DNA of 64,000 nt from Chloroflexota bacterium (GCA_016191875.1 JACPVG010000036.1:186001-250000), one strand, 5' to 3'; numbered from the stretch's first letter, positions 1 through 6,763 are shown. Numbers and translations are program-made. Notes: generated by a model from the letters alone, not told the origin.

Positions 1-67
1 CGAGCCGGCCTACAACCCGGACGACCTGGACATCCCCACCTTCCTGCGCAAACGCGTCGGGAAGTAA
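1..67 (+). CDS. ftsZ: FtsZ, C-terminal end only (partial)
   Basis: The frame beginning at base 2 reads EPAYNPDDLDIPTFLRKR then VGK and TAA (65-67). The DLDIPTFLRKR stretch matches the conserved C-terminal peptide of FtsZ, the tubulin-like GTPase of the division ring, which binds FtsA, ZipA or SepF. The rest of the gene lies left of the window, so the assignment rests on about 20 residues. The nearby nrdR-nrdJ pair is a context often seen next to cell-division genes. Confidence 0.72.
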   Translation, partial: EPAYNPDDLDIPTFLRKRVGK

Positions 68-116
68 GCGCAAGTCGCATTCCGGTTCCTCCCGGAGTGG
101 CTTGGCCCCTTCACAA

Positions 117-152
117 CCGCCCTCCTCGGCCGCCTTCGCCCGGGGAGGGCGG
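117..152 (+). terminator. Candidate terminator of ftsZ
   Basis: Nine-base inverted repeat CCGCCCTCC (117-125) / GGAGGGCGG (144-152), GC-rich, 50 bases after the ftsZ stop. It is followed only by CGCGTTT, so the T-tract is weak. Confidence 0.45.
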
Positions 153-208
153 CGCGTTTGGGGTCACGGCGCAGGGAACCTGCCTGCACAAATAGCAGGG
201 CGCTCCGC

Positions 209-286
209 TTGCGTTGTTTCCCGGAGAGGAGTATCATCTAAGCAGCCAAACAACCCGCAGGCAGTAAGCCCTCGCGGGAAGGAGGG
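209..286 (+). promoter_or_regulatory. Promoter and leader hairpin of array copy 1
   Basis: -35 TTGCGT (209-214), 17-bp spacer, -10 TATCAT (232-237). The leader contains CCCGC/GCGGG (254-258/274-278) with inner GGC/GCC, followed by GGAAGGAGGG as in the other copies. The hairpin sequence differs from copies 2-6 but keeps its position and the purine run after it. Confidence 0.6.
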
Positions 287-371
287 AAAAAACAACAGCG
301 CAAAACCCTTACACATGTAGTTTCATAGCCAATTTCACTCTGAAAACCTTTGTAGTGGGAGGTACTTTAGT

Positions 372-1118
372 ATGTCTAAGTCACATGTAGTGCGCATTAT
401 CGTCTTACTGGCCATCGTGGCCGGCTCGCTCTCGCTGGGCGTCCGCCCGGCCGCGGCGGCGGTCGTTCCGCCGGAGTTCCAGGACCCGGAATGGGTCTGC
501 GAGAACATCTACGGCGGGTACTACACCGGCAGCCTGGTGTGCATCCTGACCAGCGACACCCTGTATGGCCTGCCCTACTGGGTTACTCAGGGCTTCTACC
601 TGGGCGGCTTCAGCGAGTACGTGGGCGATGTCTGGGAAGAATTTGGCTGCCCGCTGGATGAAGGCCTGGCCTTCGAGATGGCCCAGTACCAGGTCGGGCC
701 GTACCCGGACCAGTGGTACTACGACCTGTACAAGTTCATCGGCTGCGAGGTCGTTGACCCGGGCGTTGGCGACCGCACCGGCGGCGATGAGGGCGCGGGC
801 GCGCTCTCGCTCAAACCGCCGCGCAACGGCATGATGAACTACGCCGCCGGCACCTGCGACGACAACAACTGCCGCATCACGCCGGCCCTGCCGCACGGCG
901 CGGCCGCTGACCTGGGGACGATCCCGGGCGGCGCGGATGCCACCCTGTACGTGAACCTGGGCGGCGGCACGGGCAGTTACACCGTGTGCTTCTGGGGTGA
1001 GGGTACCATCTATCAGTACATCTCCGGGCTGTGGCAGGCCATCGCCACCAGCATCGGCGGCGGCAAGTCGTGCGCTTCCGCCAGCGGGGATGGTTCGTTC
1101 GCCTTCTCCGAGAACTAA
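372..1118 (+). CDS. Array copy 1: secreted variable/constant protein of unknown function
   Basis: 248 residues; I recognise no family. Residues 1-30 are a Sec signal peptide (basic start, hydrophobic core, Ala-rich end PAAAA). Residues about 33-140 form a Tyr/Trp/Gly-rich domain with four cysteines. Residues about 145-248 form a domain that is nearly identical in all six paralogs (LSLKPPRNGMMNY, then GTIPGGADATLYVNLGGGTG, ending GSFAFSEN) with four more cysteines. Start chosen at ATG 372 after GGGAGG. The N-domain is close to copies 2 and 3. The eight conserved cysteines suggest an exported, disulfide-bonded protein (inference). The first residues, MSKSHVV, differ slightly from the MSKSNVF of the later copies. 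Confidence 0.9.
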   Translation: MSKSHVVRIIVLLAIVAGSLSLGVRPAAAAVVPPEFQDPEWVCENIYGGYYTGSLVCILTSDTLYGLPYWVTQGFYLGGFSEYVGDVWEEFGCPLDEGLAFEMAQYQVGPYPDQWYYDLYKFIGCEVVDPGVGDRTGGDEGAGALSLKPPRNGMMNYAAGTCDDNNCRITPALPHGAAADLGTIPGGADATLYVNLGGGTGSYTVCFWGEGTIYQYISGLWQAIATSIGGGKSCASASGDGSFAFSEN

Positions 1119-1146
1119 CCACCCGTTTGGCTAACGCAACACACAA

Positions 1147-1174
1147 CGGAGCGCGGCCACACGCCGCGCTCCGC
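1147..1174 (+). terminator. Inter-copy hairpin after copy 1
   Basis: Perfect stem GGAGCGCGGC (1148-1157) / GCCGCGCTCC (1163-1172) with a 5-base loop. The weak T-stretch after it (TTGATT, 1175-1180) is also the -35 box of the next promoter. Confidence 0.7.
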
Positions 1175-1256
1175 TTGATTCGGGGGTGAGAATCTGATAG
1201 TATGGAAACGTCACTATTCTGGGGCATATTGGCCGTGCCACAGCGGGGAAGGAGAG
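1175..1256 (+). promoter_or_regulatory. Promoter and leader hairpin of array copy 2
   Basis: -35 TTGATT (1175-1180), 17-bp spacer, -10 TAGTAT (1198-1203). The leader hairpin GGCAT (1223-1227) / GTGCC (1235-1239) encloses ATTGG and is followed by GGGGAAGGAGAG. Relative to copies 4 and 6 (GGCGC/GCGCC), one G-C pair has become A-T and one C-G has become T-G, so pairing is preserved. Confidence 0.75.
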
Positions 1257-1334
1257 CGAATGCGGAGAAGTCCTGCAGATCCGGTGTTTCCACAGATCGT
1301 TCGATTTCCATAACCTGAATCGGGAGGTAGTTGT

Positions 1335-2084
1335 ATGTTCAAGTCCAATGTATTTCGCATTATCGTCTTACTGGCCATCGTGGCCGGCTCGCTCTCGCTG
1401 GGCGTCCGCCCGGCCGCGGCGGCGGTCGTCCCGCCGGAATATCAGGACCCGGAATGGGTGTGCGAGAACTTCTTTGGCGGGTACTACGCCGGCGACCTGG
1501 TGTGCGTGTTCACCACTGATACCTGGTACTACGGCCTCGCCTACTATGTTTCTCAGGGCTTCTACCTGAGCGGTTTCAGCGCCTATGTGGGCGATTTCTG
1601 GGAGGAATTGGGCTGCCCGCTGGATGAGGGCATCGCCTTCGAGATGGCCAAGTACCAGGTCGGGCCTTACCCGGGCCAGTACGTTTACGACCTGTACAAG
1701 TTCATCGGCTGCTACGTGGTGGATCCGGGCGTTGGCGACCGCACCGGTGACGATGAAGGCGCGGGTACGCTCTCGCTCAAGCCGCCGCGCAACGGCATGA
1801 TGAACTACGCCGCCGGCACCTGCGACGCCAACAACTGCCGCATCACGCCCAACCTGCCGCATGGCGCGGCCGCTGACCTGGGGACCATCCCGGGCGGCGC
1901 GGACGCCACGCTGTACGTGAACCTGGGCGGCGGCACGGGCAGTTACACCGTGTGCTTCTACGGGGAAGGCACGATCTATCAGTATATCTCCGGGCTGTGG
2001 CAGTCCATCGCCACCAGCATCGGCGGCGGCAAGTCGTGCGCTTCCGCCAGCGGGGATGGCTCGTTCGCCTTCTCCGAGAACTAA
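1335..2084 (+). CDS. Array copy 2: secreted variable/constant protein of unknown function
   Basis: 249 residues with the same plan as copy 1: signal peptide (1-30), four-cysteine Tyr-rich domain (33-141), constant C-terminal domain (145-249). ATG 1335 follows GGGAGG at 1321-1326. It begins MFKSNVF rather than MSKSNVF. The N-domain (GGYYAGDLVCVFTTDTWY) is closest to copy 3. The distal leader, with TTTCCATAACCTGAATCGGG before the start codon, is shared only with copy 3. A 17-codon ORF in its leader (1260-1313) is not conserved in the other copies. Confidence 0.9.
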   Translation: MFKSNVFRIIVLLAIVAGSLSLGVRPAAAAVVPPEYQDPEWVCENFFGGYYAGDLVCVFTTDTWYYGLAYYVSQGFYLSGFSAYVGDFWEELGCPLDEGIAFEMAKYQVGPYPGQYVYDLYKFIGCYVVDPGVGDRTGDDEGAGTLSLKPPRNGMMNYAAGTCDANNCRITPNLPHGAAADLGTIPGGADATLYVNLGGGTGSYTVCFYGEGTIYQYISGLWQSIATSIGGGKSCASASGDGSFAFSEN

Positions 2085-2111
2085 CTCACCTGCCAGCAGT
2101 AACGACTCCCT

Positions 2112-2140
2112 GCGGAGCGCGGCCACACGCCGCGCTCCGC
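2112..2140 (+). terminator. Inter-copy hairpin after copy 2
   Basis: Perfect 12-bp stem GCGGAGCGCGGC (2112-2123) / GCCGCGCTCCGC (2129-2140) with loop CACAC, followed by TTGTTTT. The T-run doubles as the next -35 box. Confidence 0.78.
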
Positions 2141-2222
2141 TTGTTTTGGGGCGCAGAATCTGCTATGATTGGAACGTCAACTATCCTGGGGCGTTATTGG
2201 TTGCGCCGCAGGGGGAAGGAGA
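2141..2222 (+). promoter_or_regulatory. Promoter and leader hairpin of array copy 3
   Basis: -35 TTGTTT (2141-2146), 17-bp spacer, -10 TATGAT (2164-2169), the best match to consensus in the array. Leader stem GGCGT (2190-2194) / GCGCC (2203-2207) around ATTGG, then GGGGGAAGGAGAG. Confidence 0.78.
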
Positions 2223-2302
2223 GAGAGCACTTAGAGACACTACAGATCCTGTGTTACCACAAGTCGTTTGATTTCCATAACCTGAATCGGGAGGTTTTAC
2301 GT

Positions 2303-3052
2303 ATGTCTAAGTCCAATGTATTTCGCATTATCGTCTTACTGGCCATCGTGGCCGGTTCGCTCTCGCTGGGCGCCAAACCCGCCTCGGCGCTTCCCTACGA
2401 TGTGGGTTGGCAGGACCCGGAGTGGGTGTGCGAGGACTTTTACGGCGGGTACTACGCCGGCGATCTCGTCTGCGTGTTCACGACCGACACCTGGTATTGG
2501 GGCCTCGCCTACTATGTCTCCCAGGGCTTCTACCTGGGCGGCTTCAGCGAGTACGTGGGCGATGTCTGGGAGGATTTGGGTTGCCCGCTGGATGAGGGCA
2601 TCGCCTTCGAGATGGCCAGATACCAGGCCGGGCCGTACCCGGACCAGTATTACTATGACCTGTACAAGTTCATCGGCTGCTACGTGGTAGATCCGGGCGT
2701 TGGTGACCGCACCGGTGACGATGAAGGCGCGGGTACGCTCTCGCTCAAGCCGCCGCGCAACGGCATGATGAACTACGACGCTGGCACCTGCGACGCCAAC
2801 AACTGCCGCATCACCCCGGCCCTGCCGCACGGCGCGGCCGCTGACCTGGGGACCATCCCGGGCGGCGCGGACGCCACGCTGTACGTGAACCTGGGTGGCG
2901 GGACGGGCTCGTACACGGCGTGCTTCTACGGGGAAGGCACCATTTACCAGTACATCTCCGGCTTGTGGCAGTCCATCGCCACCAGCATCGGCGGCGGCAT
3001 GTCGTGCGCTTCCGCCAGCGGGGATGGTTCCTTCGCCTTCTCCGAGAACTAA
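2303..3052 (+). CDS. Array copy 3: secreted variable/constant protein of unknown function
   Basis: 249 residues. The true start is ATG 2303 (MSKSNVF), preceded by GGGAGG; the frame stays open upstream to about 1950, but that part is antisense-like filler with no signal sequence. The signal peptide ends AKPASA, and the mature start (LPYDVGWQDPEWVCED) differs from the PPEFQDPEWVCEN of copies 1 and 2. The rest follows copy 2 closely. Two substitutions in the constant domain are unique to this copy: TACF for TVCF, and GGGMSC for GGGKSC. Confidence 0.9.
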   Translation: MSKSNVFRIIVLLAIVAGSLSLGAKPASALPYDVGWQDPEWVCEDFYGGYYAGDLVCVFTTDTWYWGLAYYVSQGFYLGGFSEYVGDVWEDLGCPLDEGIAFEMARYQAGPYPDQYYYDLYKFIGCYVVDPGVGDRTGDDEGAGTLSLKPPRNGMMNYDAGTCDANNCRITPALPHGAAADLGTIPGGADATLYVNLGGGTGSYTACFYGEGTIYQYISGLWQSIATSIGGGMSCASASGDGSFAFSEN

Positions 3053-3079
3053 CTCACCTGCCAGCAGTAACGATTCCCT

Positions 3080-3107
3080 GCGGAGCGCGGCCCACGCCGC
3101 GCTCCGC
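3080..3107 (+). terminator. Inter-copy hairpin after copy 3
   Basis: 12-bp stem GCGGAGCGCGGC (3080-3091) / GCCGCGCTCCGC (3096-3107), loop CCAC, followed by TTGTTTT. Confidence 0.78.
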
Positions 3108-3191
3108 TTGTTTTGGGGCGCGGAATCTGCTAGGATTGGAGTGTCAAACTATCCTGGGGCGCTATTGGCCGCGCCGCAGCGGGGAAGGAGA
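3108..3191 (+). promoter_or_regulatory. Promoter and leader hairpin of array copy 4
   Basis: -35 TTGTTT (3108-3113), 17-bp spacer, -10 TAGGAT (3131-3136). Leader stem GGCGC (3158-3162) / GCGCC (3171-3175) around ATTGG, then GGGGAAGGAGAG. Confidence 0.76.
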
Positions 3192-3266
3192 GCGCAGAGA
3201 TTCTCCAACACACCCCAAGTATCGAACGAAATTCCGTTTGTCAAATTCACATTAGGAGGCAGTAAA

Positions 3267-4007
3267 ATGTCTAAGTCCAATGTATTTCGCATCATCGTCT
3301 TACTGGCCATCGTGGCCGGCTCGCTCTCGCTGGGGGCCACACCTGCCGCGGCGGGTCATCTCTTCCCACCCGAGTGGCAGGACCCCGAGTACGTGTGTGA
3401 AGACTTATTCCTGGATGACACCTTCAGTCTGGGTGGAACGGCCTGCGTGGTGCTCTTCGATTTCTCGTACGTCGCTAACGGCAATTTCCTGGGCGGGGGG
3501 GTAAGGGTCTTATACGCTGAGATCTGGGCTGAACATGGATGTTCCCCTGAGCAGGGCCTTCTGGTGGAACTGCAAAAAGTCTTCGTGGGAGACGATTGGG
3601 CCTATGTAGACTTCAAGGTTATCGGTTGCTATGACTTCGCCGGCGCGGAAGGCCGCATCGGCGATGCCGCCCGCGGCGACGACGGCAGCGGCACACTCTC
3701 GCTCAGGCAGCCGCGCAACGGCATGATGAACTACGACGCCGGCACGTGCAGCGGCAACTGCCGCATCACGCCCAACCTGCCGCACGGCGCGGCCGCTGAC
3801 CTGGGGACCATCCCGGGCGGCGCGGACGCCACGCTGTACGTGAACCTGGGTGGCGGGACGGGCTCGTACACGGTGTGCTTCTACGGGGAAGGCACCATCT
3901 ACCAGTACATCTCCGGGCTGTGGCAGGCCATCGCCACCAGCATCGGCGGCGGCAAGTCGTGCGCTTCCGCCAGCGGCGACGGTTCCTTCGCTTTTTCCGA
4001 GAACTAG
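3267..4007 (+). CDS. Array copy 4: secreted variable/constant protein of unknown function
   Basis: 246 residues from ATG 3267, after AGGAGG at about 3254. Signal peptide and constant C-terminal domain match the other copies, but the middle (about 33-135) is strongly diverged: it keeps VCED, a second Cys and IGC, with little else in common with copies 1-3. The junction GAEGRIGDA is shared only with copy 5. In the constant domain two residues are missing at GTCSGNC (GTCDxNNC elsewhere). The distal leader, with TTAGGAGGCAGTAAAATG before the start, is shared only with copy 6. Confidence 0.9.
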   Translation: MSKSNVFRIIVLLAIVAGSLSLGATPAAAGHLFPPEWQDPEYVCEDLFLDDTFSLGGTACVVLFDFSYVANGNFLGGGVRVLYAEIWAEHGCSPEQGLLVELQKVFVGDDWAYVDFKVIGCYDFAGAEGRIGDAARGDDGSGTLSLRQPRNGMMNYDAGTCSGNCRITPNLPHGAAADLGTIPGGADATLYVNLGGGTGSYTVCFYGEGTIYQYISGLWQAIATSIGGGKSCASASGDGSFAFSEN

Positions 4008-4034
4008 CCGAAGCGTCAGAAACAGCAGCACTAT

Positions 4035-4062
4035 GCGGAGCGCGGCCCACGCCGCGCTCCGC
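4035..4062 (+). terminator. Inter-copy hairpin after copy 4
   Basis: 12-bp stem GCGGAGCGCGGC (4035-4046) / GCCGCGCTCCGC (4051-4062), loop CCAC, followed by TTGATT. Confidence 0.74.
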
Positions 4063-4145
4063 TTGATTCGGGGGTGAAAATCTGATAGTATGGAAACGTC
4101 ATACAATCCTGGGGCGGAATTGGCCGCTCCGCAGGGGGAAGGAGG
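4063..4145 (+). promoter_or_regulatory. Promoter and leader hairpin of array copy 5
   Basis: -35 TTGATT (4063-4068), 17-bp spacer, -10 TAGTAT (4086-4091), the same variant as before copy 2. The leader stem is re-registered here as GCGG (4114-4117) / CCGC (4124-4127) around AATTGG, followed by GGGGGAAGGAGGG. Confidence 0.7.
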
Positions 4146-4224
4146 GACGATAATCGGCAGATTCTTGACCATTACGTACATCCACCGCCTGTTGGAACCA
4201 AACCTTGTATGTGGAGGTAGTTGT

Positions 4225-4974
4225 ATGTCTAAGTCCAATGTATTTCGCATTATCGTCTTGCTGGCCATCGTGGCCGGCTCGCTCTCGCTGGGCACCCGCC
4301 CGGCCGCAGCCGCCACCCTCCCGCCGGAGTTCCAGGATGCCGAGTGGGTGTGCGAGAATCTCTGGGGCGGCAGTTACCAGGGGGGCCATGACTGCGTCAT
4401 TGATTTCGAGACGTGGACCTGGTTCACCACCCAGGGCTATCCGGGCTACGGGTACACCGCGTACCTTTCGTCCCTCTGGGACGAATGGGGCTGCGCTCTG
4501 GATGAGGGCGTCCTGCTCGAACTCCAGCCGATATTCCTGGGCGGCATGTACGCCGGACAGTGGGGCTATTTCGGGAGCAAAGTCATCGGCTGCACGGACC
4601 TGGGCGGCGCGGAAGGCCGCATCGGCGATGCGATCCGCGGCGATGAAGGCGGCGGGACGCTGGAACTCAAGCCGCCTCGGAACGGCATGATGAACTACGA
4701 CGCCGGCACCTGCGACGAGAACAACTGCCGCATTACCCAGAACCTGCCCGTGGGCGCTGAGAAGGACCTGGGGACCATCCCGGGCGGCGCGGATGCCACC
4801 CTGTACGTGAACCTGGGCGGCGGCACGGGCAGTTACACCGTGTGCTTCTGGGGTGAGGGCACCATCTATCAGTACATCTCCGGGCTGTGGCAGGCCATCG
4901 CCACCAGCATCGGCGGCGGCAAGTCGTGCGCTTCCGCCAGCGGGGACGGTTCCTTCGCCTTCTCCGAGAACTAA
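4225..4974 (+). CDS. Array copy 5: secreted variable/constant protein of unknown function
   Basis: 249 residues from ATG 4225, after GGAGG. Standard signal peptide (TRPAAAA). The middle domain is diverged (GGSYQGGHDCVIDFETWTW), keeps the four-cysteine pattern, and carries the GAEGRIGDA junction seen in copy 4. The constant domain has local changes found in no other copy: TLELKPP for SLKPP, and QNLPVGAEKDLG for the usual LPHGAAADLG. The distal leader (ACCTTGTATGTGGAGG) is private to this copy. Confidence 0.9.
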   Translation: MSKSNVFRIIVLLAIVAGSLSLGTRPAAAATLPPEFQDAEWVCENLWGGSYQGGHDCVIDFETWTWFTTQGYPGYGYTAYLSSLWDEWGCALDEGVLLELQPIFLGGMYAGQWGYFGSKVIGCTDLGGAEGRIGDAIRGDEGGGTLELKPPRNGMMNYDAGTCDENNCRITQNLPVGAEKDLGTIPGGADATLYVNLGGGTGSYTVCFWGEGTIYQYISGLWQAIATSIGGGKSCASASGDGSFAFSEN

Positions 4975-5001
4975 CTCACCTACCAGCAGTAACGATTCCC
5001 T

Positions 5002-5029
5002 GCGGAGCGCGGCCCACGCCGCGCTCCGC
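5002..5029 (+). terminator. Inter-copy hairpin after copy 5
   Basis: 12-bp stem GCGGAGCGCGGC (5002-5013) / GCCGCGCTCCGC (5018-5029), loop CCAC, followed by TTGTTTT. Confidence 0.78.
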
Positions 5030-5112
5030 TTGTTTTGAGGCGCGGAATCTGCTAGGATTGGAGCATCAAACTATTCTGGGGCGCGATTGGCCGCGCCGCA
5101 GCGGGGAAGGAG
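5030..5112 (+). promoter_or_regulatory. Promoter and leader hairpin of array copy 6
   Basis: -35 TTGTTT (5030-5035), 17-bp spacer, -10 TAGGAT (5053-5058). Leader stem GGCGC (5080-5084) / GCGCC (5093-5097) around ATTGG, then GGGGAAGGAGAG. Confidence 0.76.
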
Positions 5113-5188
5113 AGCGCAGAGATTCTCCAACACACTCCAAGTATCGAACGAAATTCCGTTTGTCAAATTCACATTAGGAGGCAGTAAA

Positions 5189-5935
5189 ATGTCCAAGTCA
5201 AATCTGTTCCGAATTGTCGTCCTGATCGCTATCGTCGCCGGCTCGCTCTCGCTGGGCGTCCGCCCGGCCCAGGCCGGGCCCTTCCCGCCGGAGTTCCAGG
5301 ACCCGCAGTATATGTGCGAGGAATACTTGCTCGGTCTCTGGCTGGATGGCGACTGCCTGTTCATCGCCCCGGACTACTACCCCTTCTTCCTGATCTCGCA
5401 GGGATTCTACCTGGGCGGGTTCCAGGCGTTGTGGAATGATTTCCTGGCTGGATTCGGATGCACGCCCGGCCAGGGCATCGCATTTCCGATGGTGAAATAC
5501 TTTTATGGCCCCAACCCGAATCAATACATTTACTACTATACGGAAGACGGGGCCCGCTGCACGGAAGGTCTGGCGGGCGGCATCGGCGGGCGCACTGGCG
5601 GCGATGAAGGCGCGGGCACGCTCTCGCTCAAACCGCCGCGGAACGGCATGATGAACTACGACGCCGGCACCTGCGACGAGAACAACTGCCGCATCACCCC
5701 GGCCCTGCCGCACGGCGCGGCCGCTGACCTGGGGACCATCCCGGGCGGCGCGGATGCCACCCTGTATGTGAACCTGGGTGGCGGGACGGGCTCGTACACG
5801 GTGTGCTTCTACGGAGAAGGCACCATCTACCAGTACATCTCCGGGCTGTGGCAGGCCATCGCCACCAGCATCGGCGGCGGCAAGTCGTGCGCTTCCGCCA
5901 GCGGGGACGGTTCGTTCGCCTTCGCGGAGAACTAG
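5189..5935 (+). CDS. Array copy 6: secreted variable/constant protein of unknown function
   Basis: 248 residues from ATG 5189, after AGGAGG. The signal peptide is slightly changed (MSKSNLFRIVVLIAIVAG), with different codons from the other copies. The middle domain is the most diverged (QYMCEEYLLGLWLDGDCLF, then FGCTPGQG and GARCTEG) but keeps four cysteines. The constant domain is standard and ends FAFAEN instead of FAFSEN. The gene closes the array and is followed by its own strong terminator. Confidence 0.9.
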   Translation: MSKSNLFRIVVLIAIVAGSLSLGVRPAQAGPFPPEFQDPQYMCEEYLLGLWLDGDCLFIAPDYYPFFLISQGFYLGGFQALWNDFLAGFGCTPGQGIAFPMVKYFYGPNPNQYIYYYTEDGARCTEGLAGGIGGRTGGDEGAGTLSLKPPRNGMMNYDAGTCDENNCRITPALPHGAAADLGTIPGGADATLYVNLGGGTGSYTVCFYGEGTIYQYISGLWQAIATSIGGGKSCASASGDGSFAFAEN

Positions 5936-5954
5936 GTTCCTTCTGTAGGCTGTA

Positions 5955-5999
5955 AAAGCGGCGGGCCAGGGATTGCGAAGCAATCCCGCCCGCCGCTTT
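5955..5999 (+). terminator. Terminator closing the six-gene array
   Basis: Outer stem AAAGCGGCGGGC (5955-5966) / GCCCGCCGCTTT (5988-5999), and a second stem GGGATTGC/GCAATCCC (5969-5976/5980-5987) with loop GAA. It is A-flanked on the left and T-flanked on the right, so it could work in both directions. The inner stem resembles the GGATGCGAAGCATCC core of the 41-bp repeat at 38418. The remaining 6000-6115 shows no gene. Confidence 0.85.
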
Positions 6000-6115
6000 C
6001 CTTTCCCCGGCAACCCGTCGCCTCCTTGGCGCAGTACTCCGCTCCCATTCCTCAGACCGATTTTGTGAAACGCGCCCCAGTTATCTTAAAGTTTTCGAAA
6101 ATCTGTGCTGATTCC

Positions 6116-6144
6116 TTGCCATGACCTGACAGATATGTTAGAAT
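6116..6144 (+). promoter_or_regulatory. Promoter of nrdR-nrdJ
   Basis: -35 TTGCCA (6116-6121), 17-bp spacer, -10 TAGAAT (6139-6144). The predicted start near 6151 lies just upstream of two NrdR-box palindromes. Confidence 0.72.
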
Positions 6145-6157
6145 GCGAACACCCAAA

Positions 6158-6173
6158 ACCCTACATGTAGGGT
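6158..6173. promoter_or_regulatory. NrdR box 1 (16-bp palindrome)
   Basis: Perfect palindrome ACCCTACATGTAGGGT. NrdR boxes are 16-bp palindromes of the ACACTATATATAGTGT type, usually in pairs about three helical turns apart. Position just downstream of the promoter fits repression. Confidence 0.72.
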
Positions 6174-6187
6174 ATTCCACTATACGC

Positions 6188-6205
6188 ACCCCCATATATG
6201 GGGGT
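6188..6205. promoter_or_regulatory. NrdR box 2 (18-bp palindrome)
   Basis: Perfect palindrome ACCCCCATATATGGGGGT. Its centre is exactly 31 bp from that of box 1, the spacing expected of a tandem NrdR operator. Confidence 0.72.
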
Positions 6206-6234
6206 AAATTGTCTAATCAGGTAAACTCGCCCAC

Positions 6235-6687
6235 ATGCGCTGCCCGTTCTGCCACAGTGAGGATGGTTCCAAAGTCATCGATACCGCCCACGACGCCCGC
6301 GGCGGTATCCGGCGGCGGCGCGAGTGCAAGGATTGCGGCCAGCGCTACTCCTCCTACGAGCGCCCGATCCTCGCCACCCCGCTCATCATCAAAGAAGACG
6401 GCACCCGCGAAGAGTTCGACCGCGAGAAACTGCTGCGCGGCCTGCGCATCGCCTGCGCCAAGCGCCCGGTCTCGGCCGCCGACCTGGAACGGCTGGCCGG
6501 CGAGATCGAAGCCCACTTGCAGCGCCAGGGCAAAGCCGAGGTTTCCTCGCGCGTCATCGGCGACATGGTCATCAACGGCCTCAAAGACCTGGACGTGATC
6601 GCCTACATGCGCTTCGCCATCGTTTACCTGAAACTGGATGATTTGCAGTCGGTGCAGCACCTGCTGGACCGACTGATCGAAAGCTAA
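6235..6687 (+). CDS. nrdR: Transcriptional repressor NrdR
   Basis: 150 residues, the usual family length. Residues 1-40 form a zinc ribbon with two CxxC pairs (CPFC at 3-6, CKDC about 31-34) and the [16 protein letters not shown] signature. Residues about 49-139 are an ATP-cone domain that senses ATP/dATP. NrdR represses ribonucleotide reductase genes; its paired boxes lie in its own leader, so it is probably autoregulated together with nrdJ, 76 bp downstream. Confidence 0.96.
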   Translation: MRCPFCHSEDGSKVIDTAHDARGGIRRRRECKDCGQRYSSYERPILATPLIIKEDGTREEFDREKLLRGLRIACAKRPVSAADLERLAGEIEAHLQRQGKAEVSSRVIGDMVINGLKDLDVIAYMRFAIVYLKLDDLQSVQHLLDRLIES

Positions 6688-6763
6688 GACGACGCCTCGC
6701 CGGCCCGCTCGTACGCCGGTGAGGTGTCTGTGTTTATCGATACCGTTAGAGGAGAGAGCCGCC

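Larger units (their letters stand above)
200..5940 (+). repeat. Tandem array of six ~963-bp units, one secreted-protein gene each
   Basis: Six units begin at start codons 372, 1335, 2303, 3267, 4225 and 5189, so the spacings are 963, 968, 964, 958 and 964 bp. Each unit holds a promoter, a leader hairpin, a signal-peptide gene with a variable middle and a conserved 3' half, and, between copies, a GC hairpin. The left border appears to fall inside the hairpin: only its right arm (GCGCTCCGC, about 200-208) remains before the first promoter. The last copy ends in an unrelated, stronger terminator. Confidence 0.93.

Noticed and set aside
1260..1313. 17-codon leader peptide after GGAAGGAG in array copy 2
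   Set aside because: No equivalent ATG or frame exists in the leaders of the other copies, although the purine run is conserved, so the run is not there to translate this peptide.
1950..2302. N-terminal extension of array copy 3 (open frame from about 1952)
   Set aside because: The extension overlaps copy 2 and its terminator and promoter, and the signal peptide with its RBS begins at 2303.
209..5112. Known riboswitch in the array leaders
   Set aside because: No B12-, TPP-, SAM- or FMN-type consensus is visible; the element is a short stem-loop only.
6206..6763. B12 riboswitch controlling nrdJ
   Set aside because: The B12-box and surrounding helices are absent between the promoter, nrdR and nrdJ; control appears to be through the NrdR boxes.
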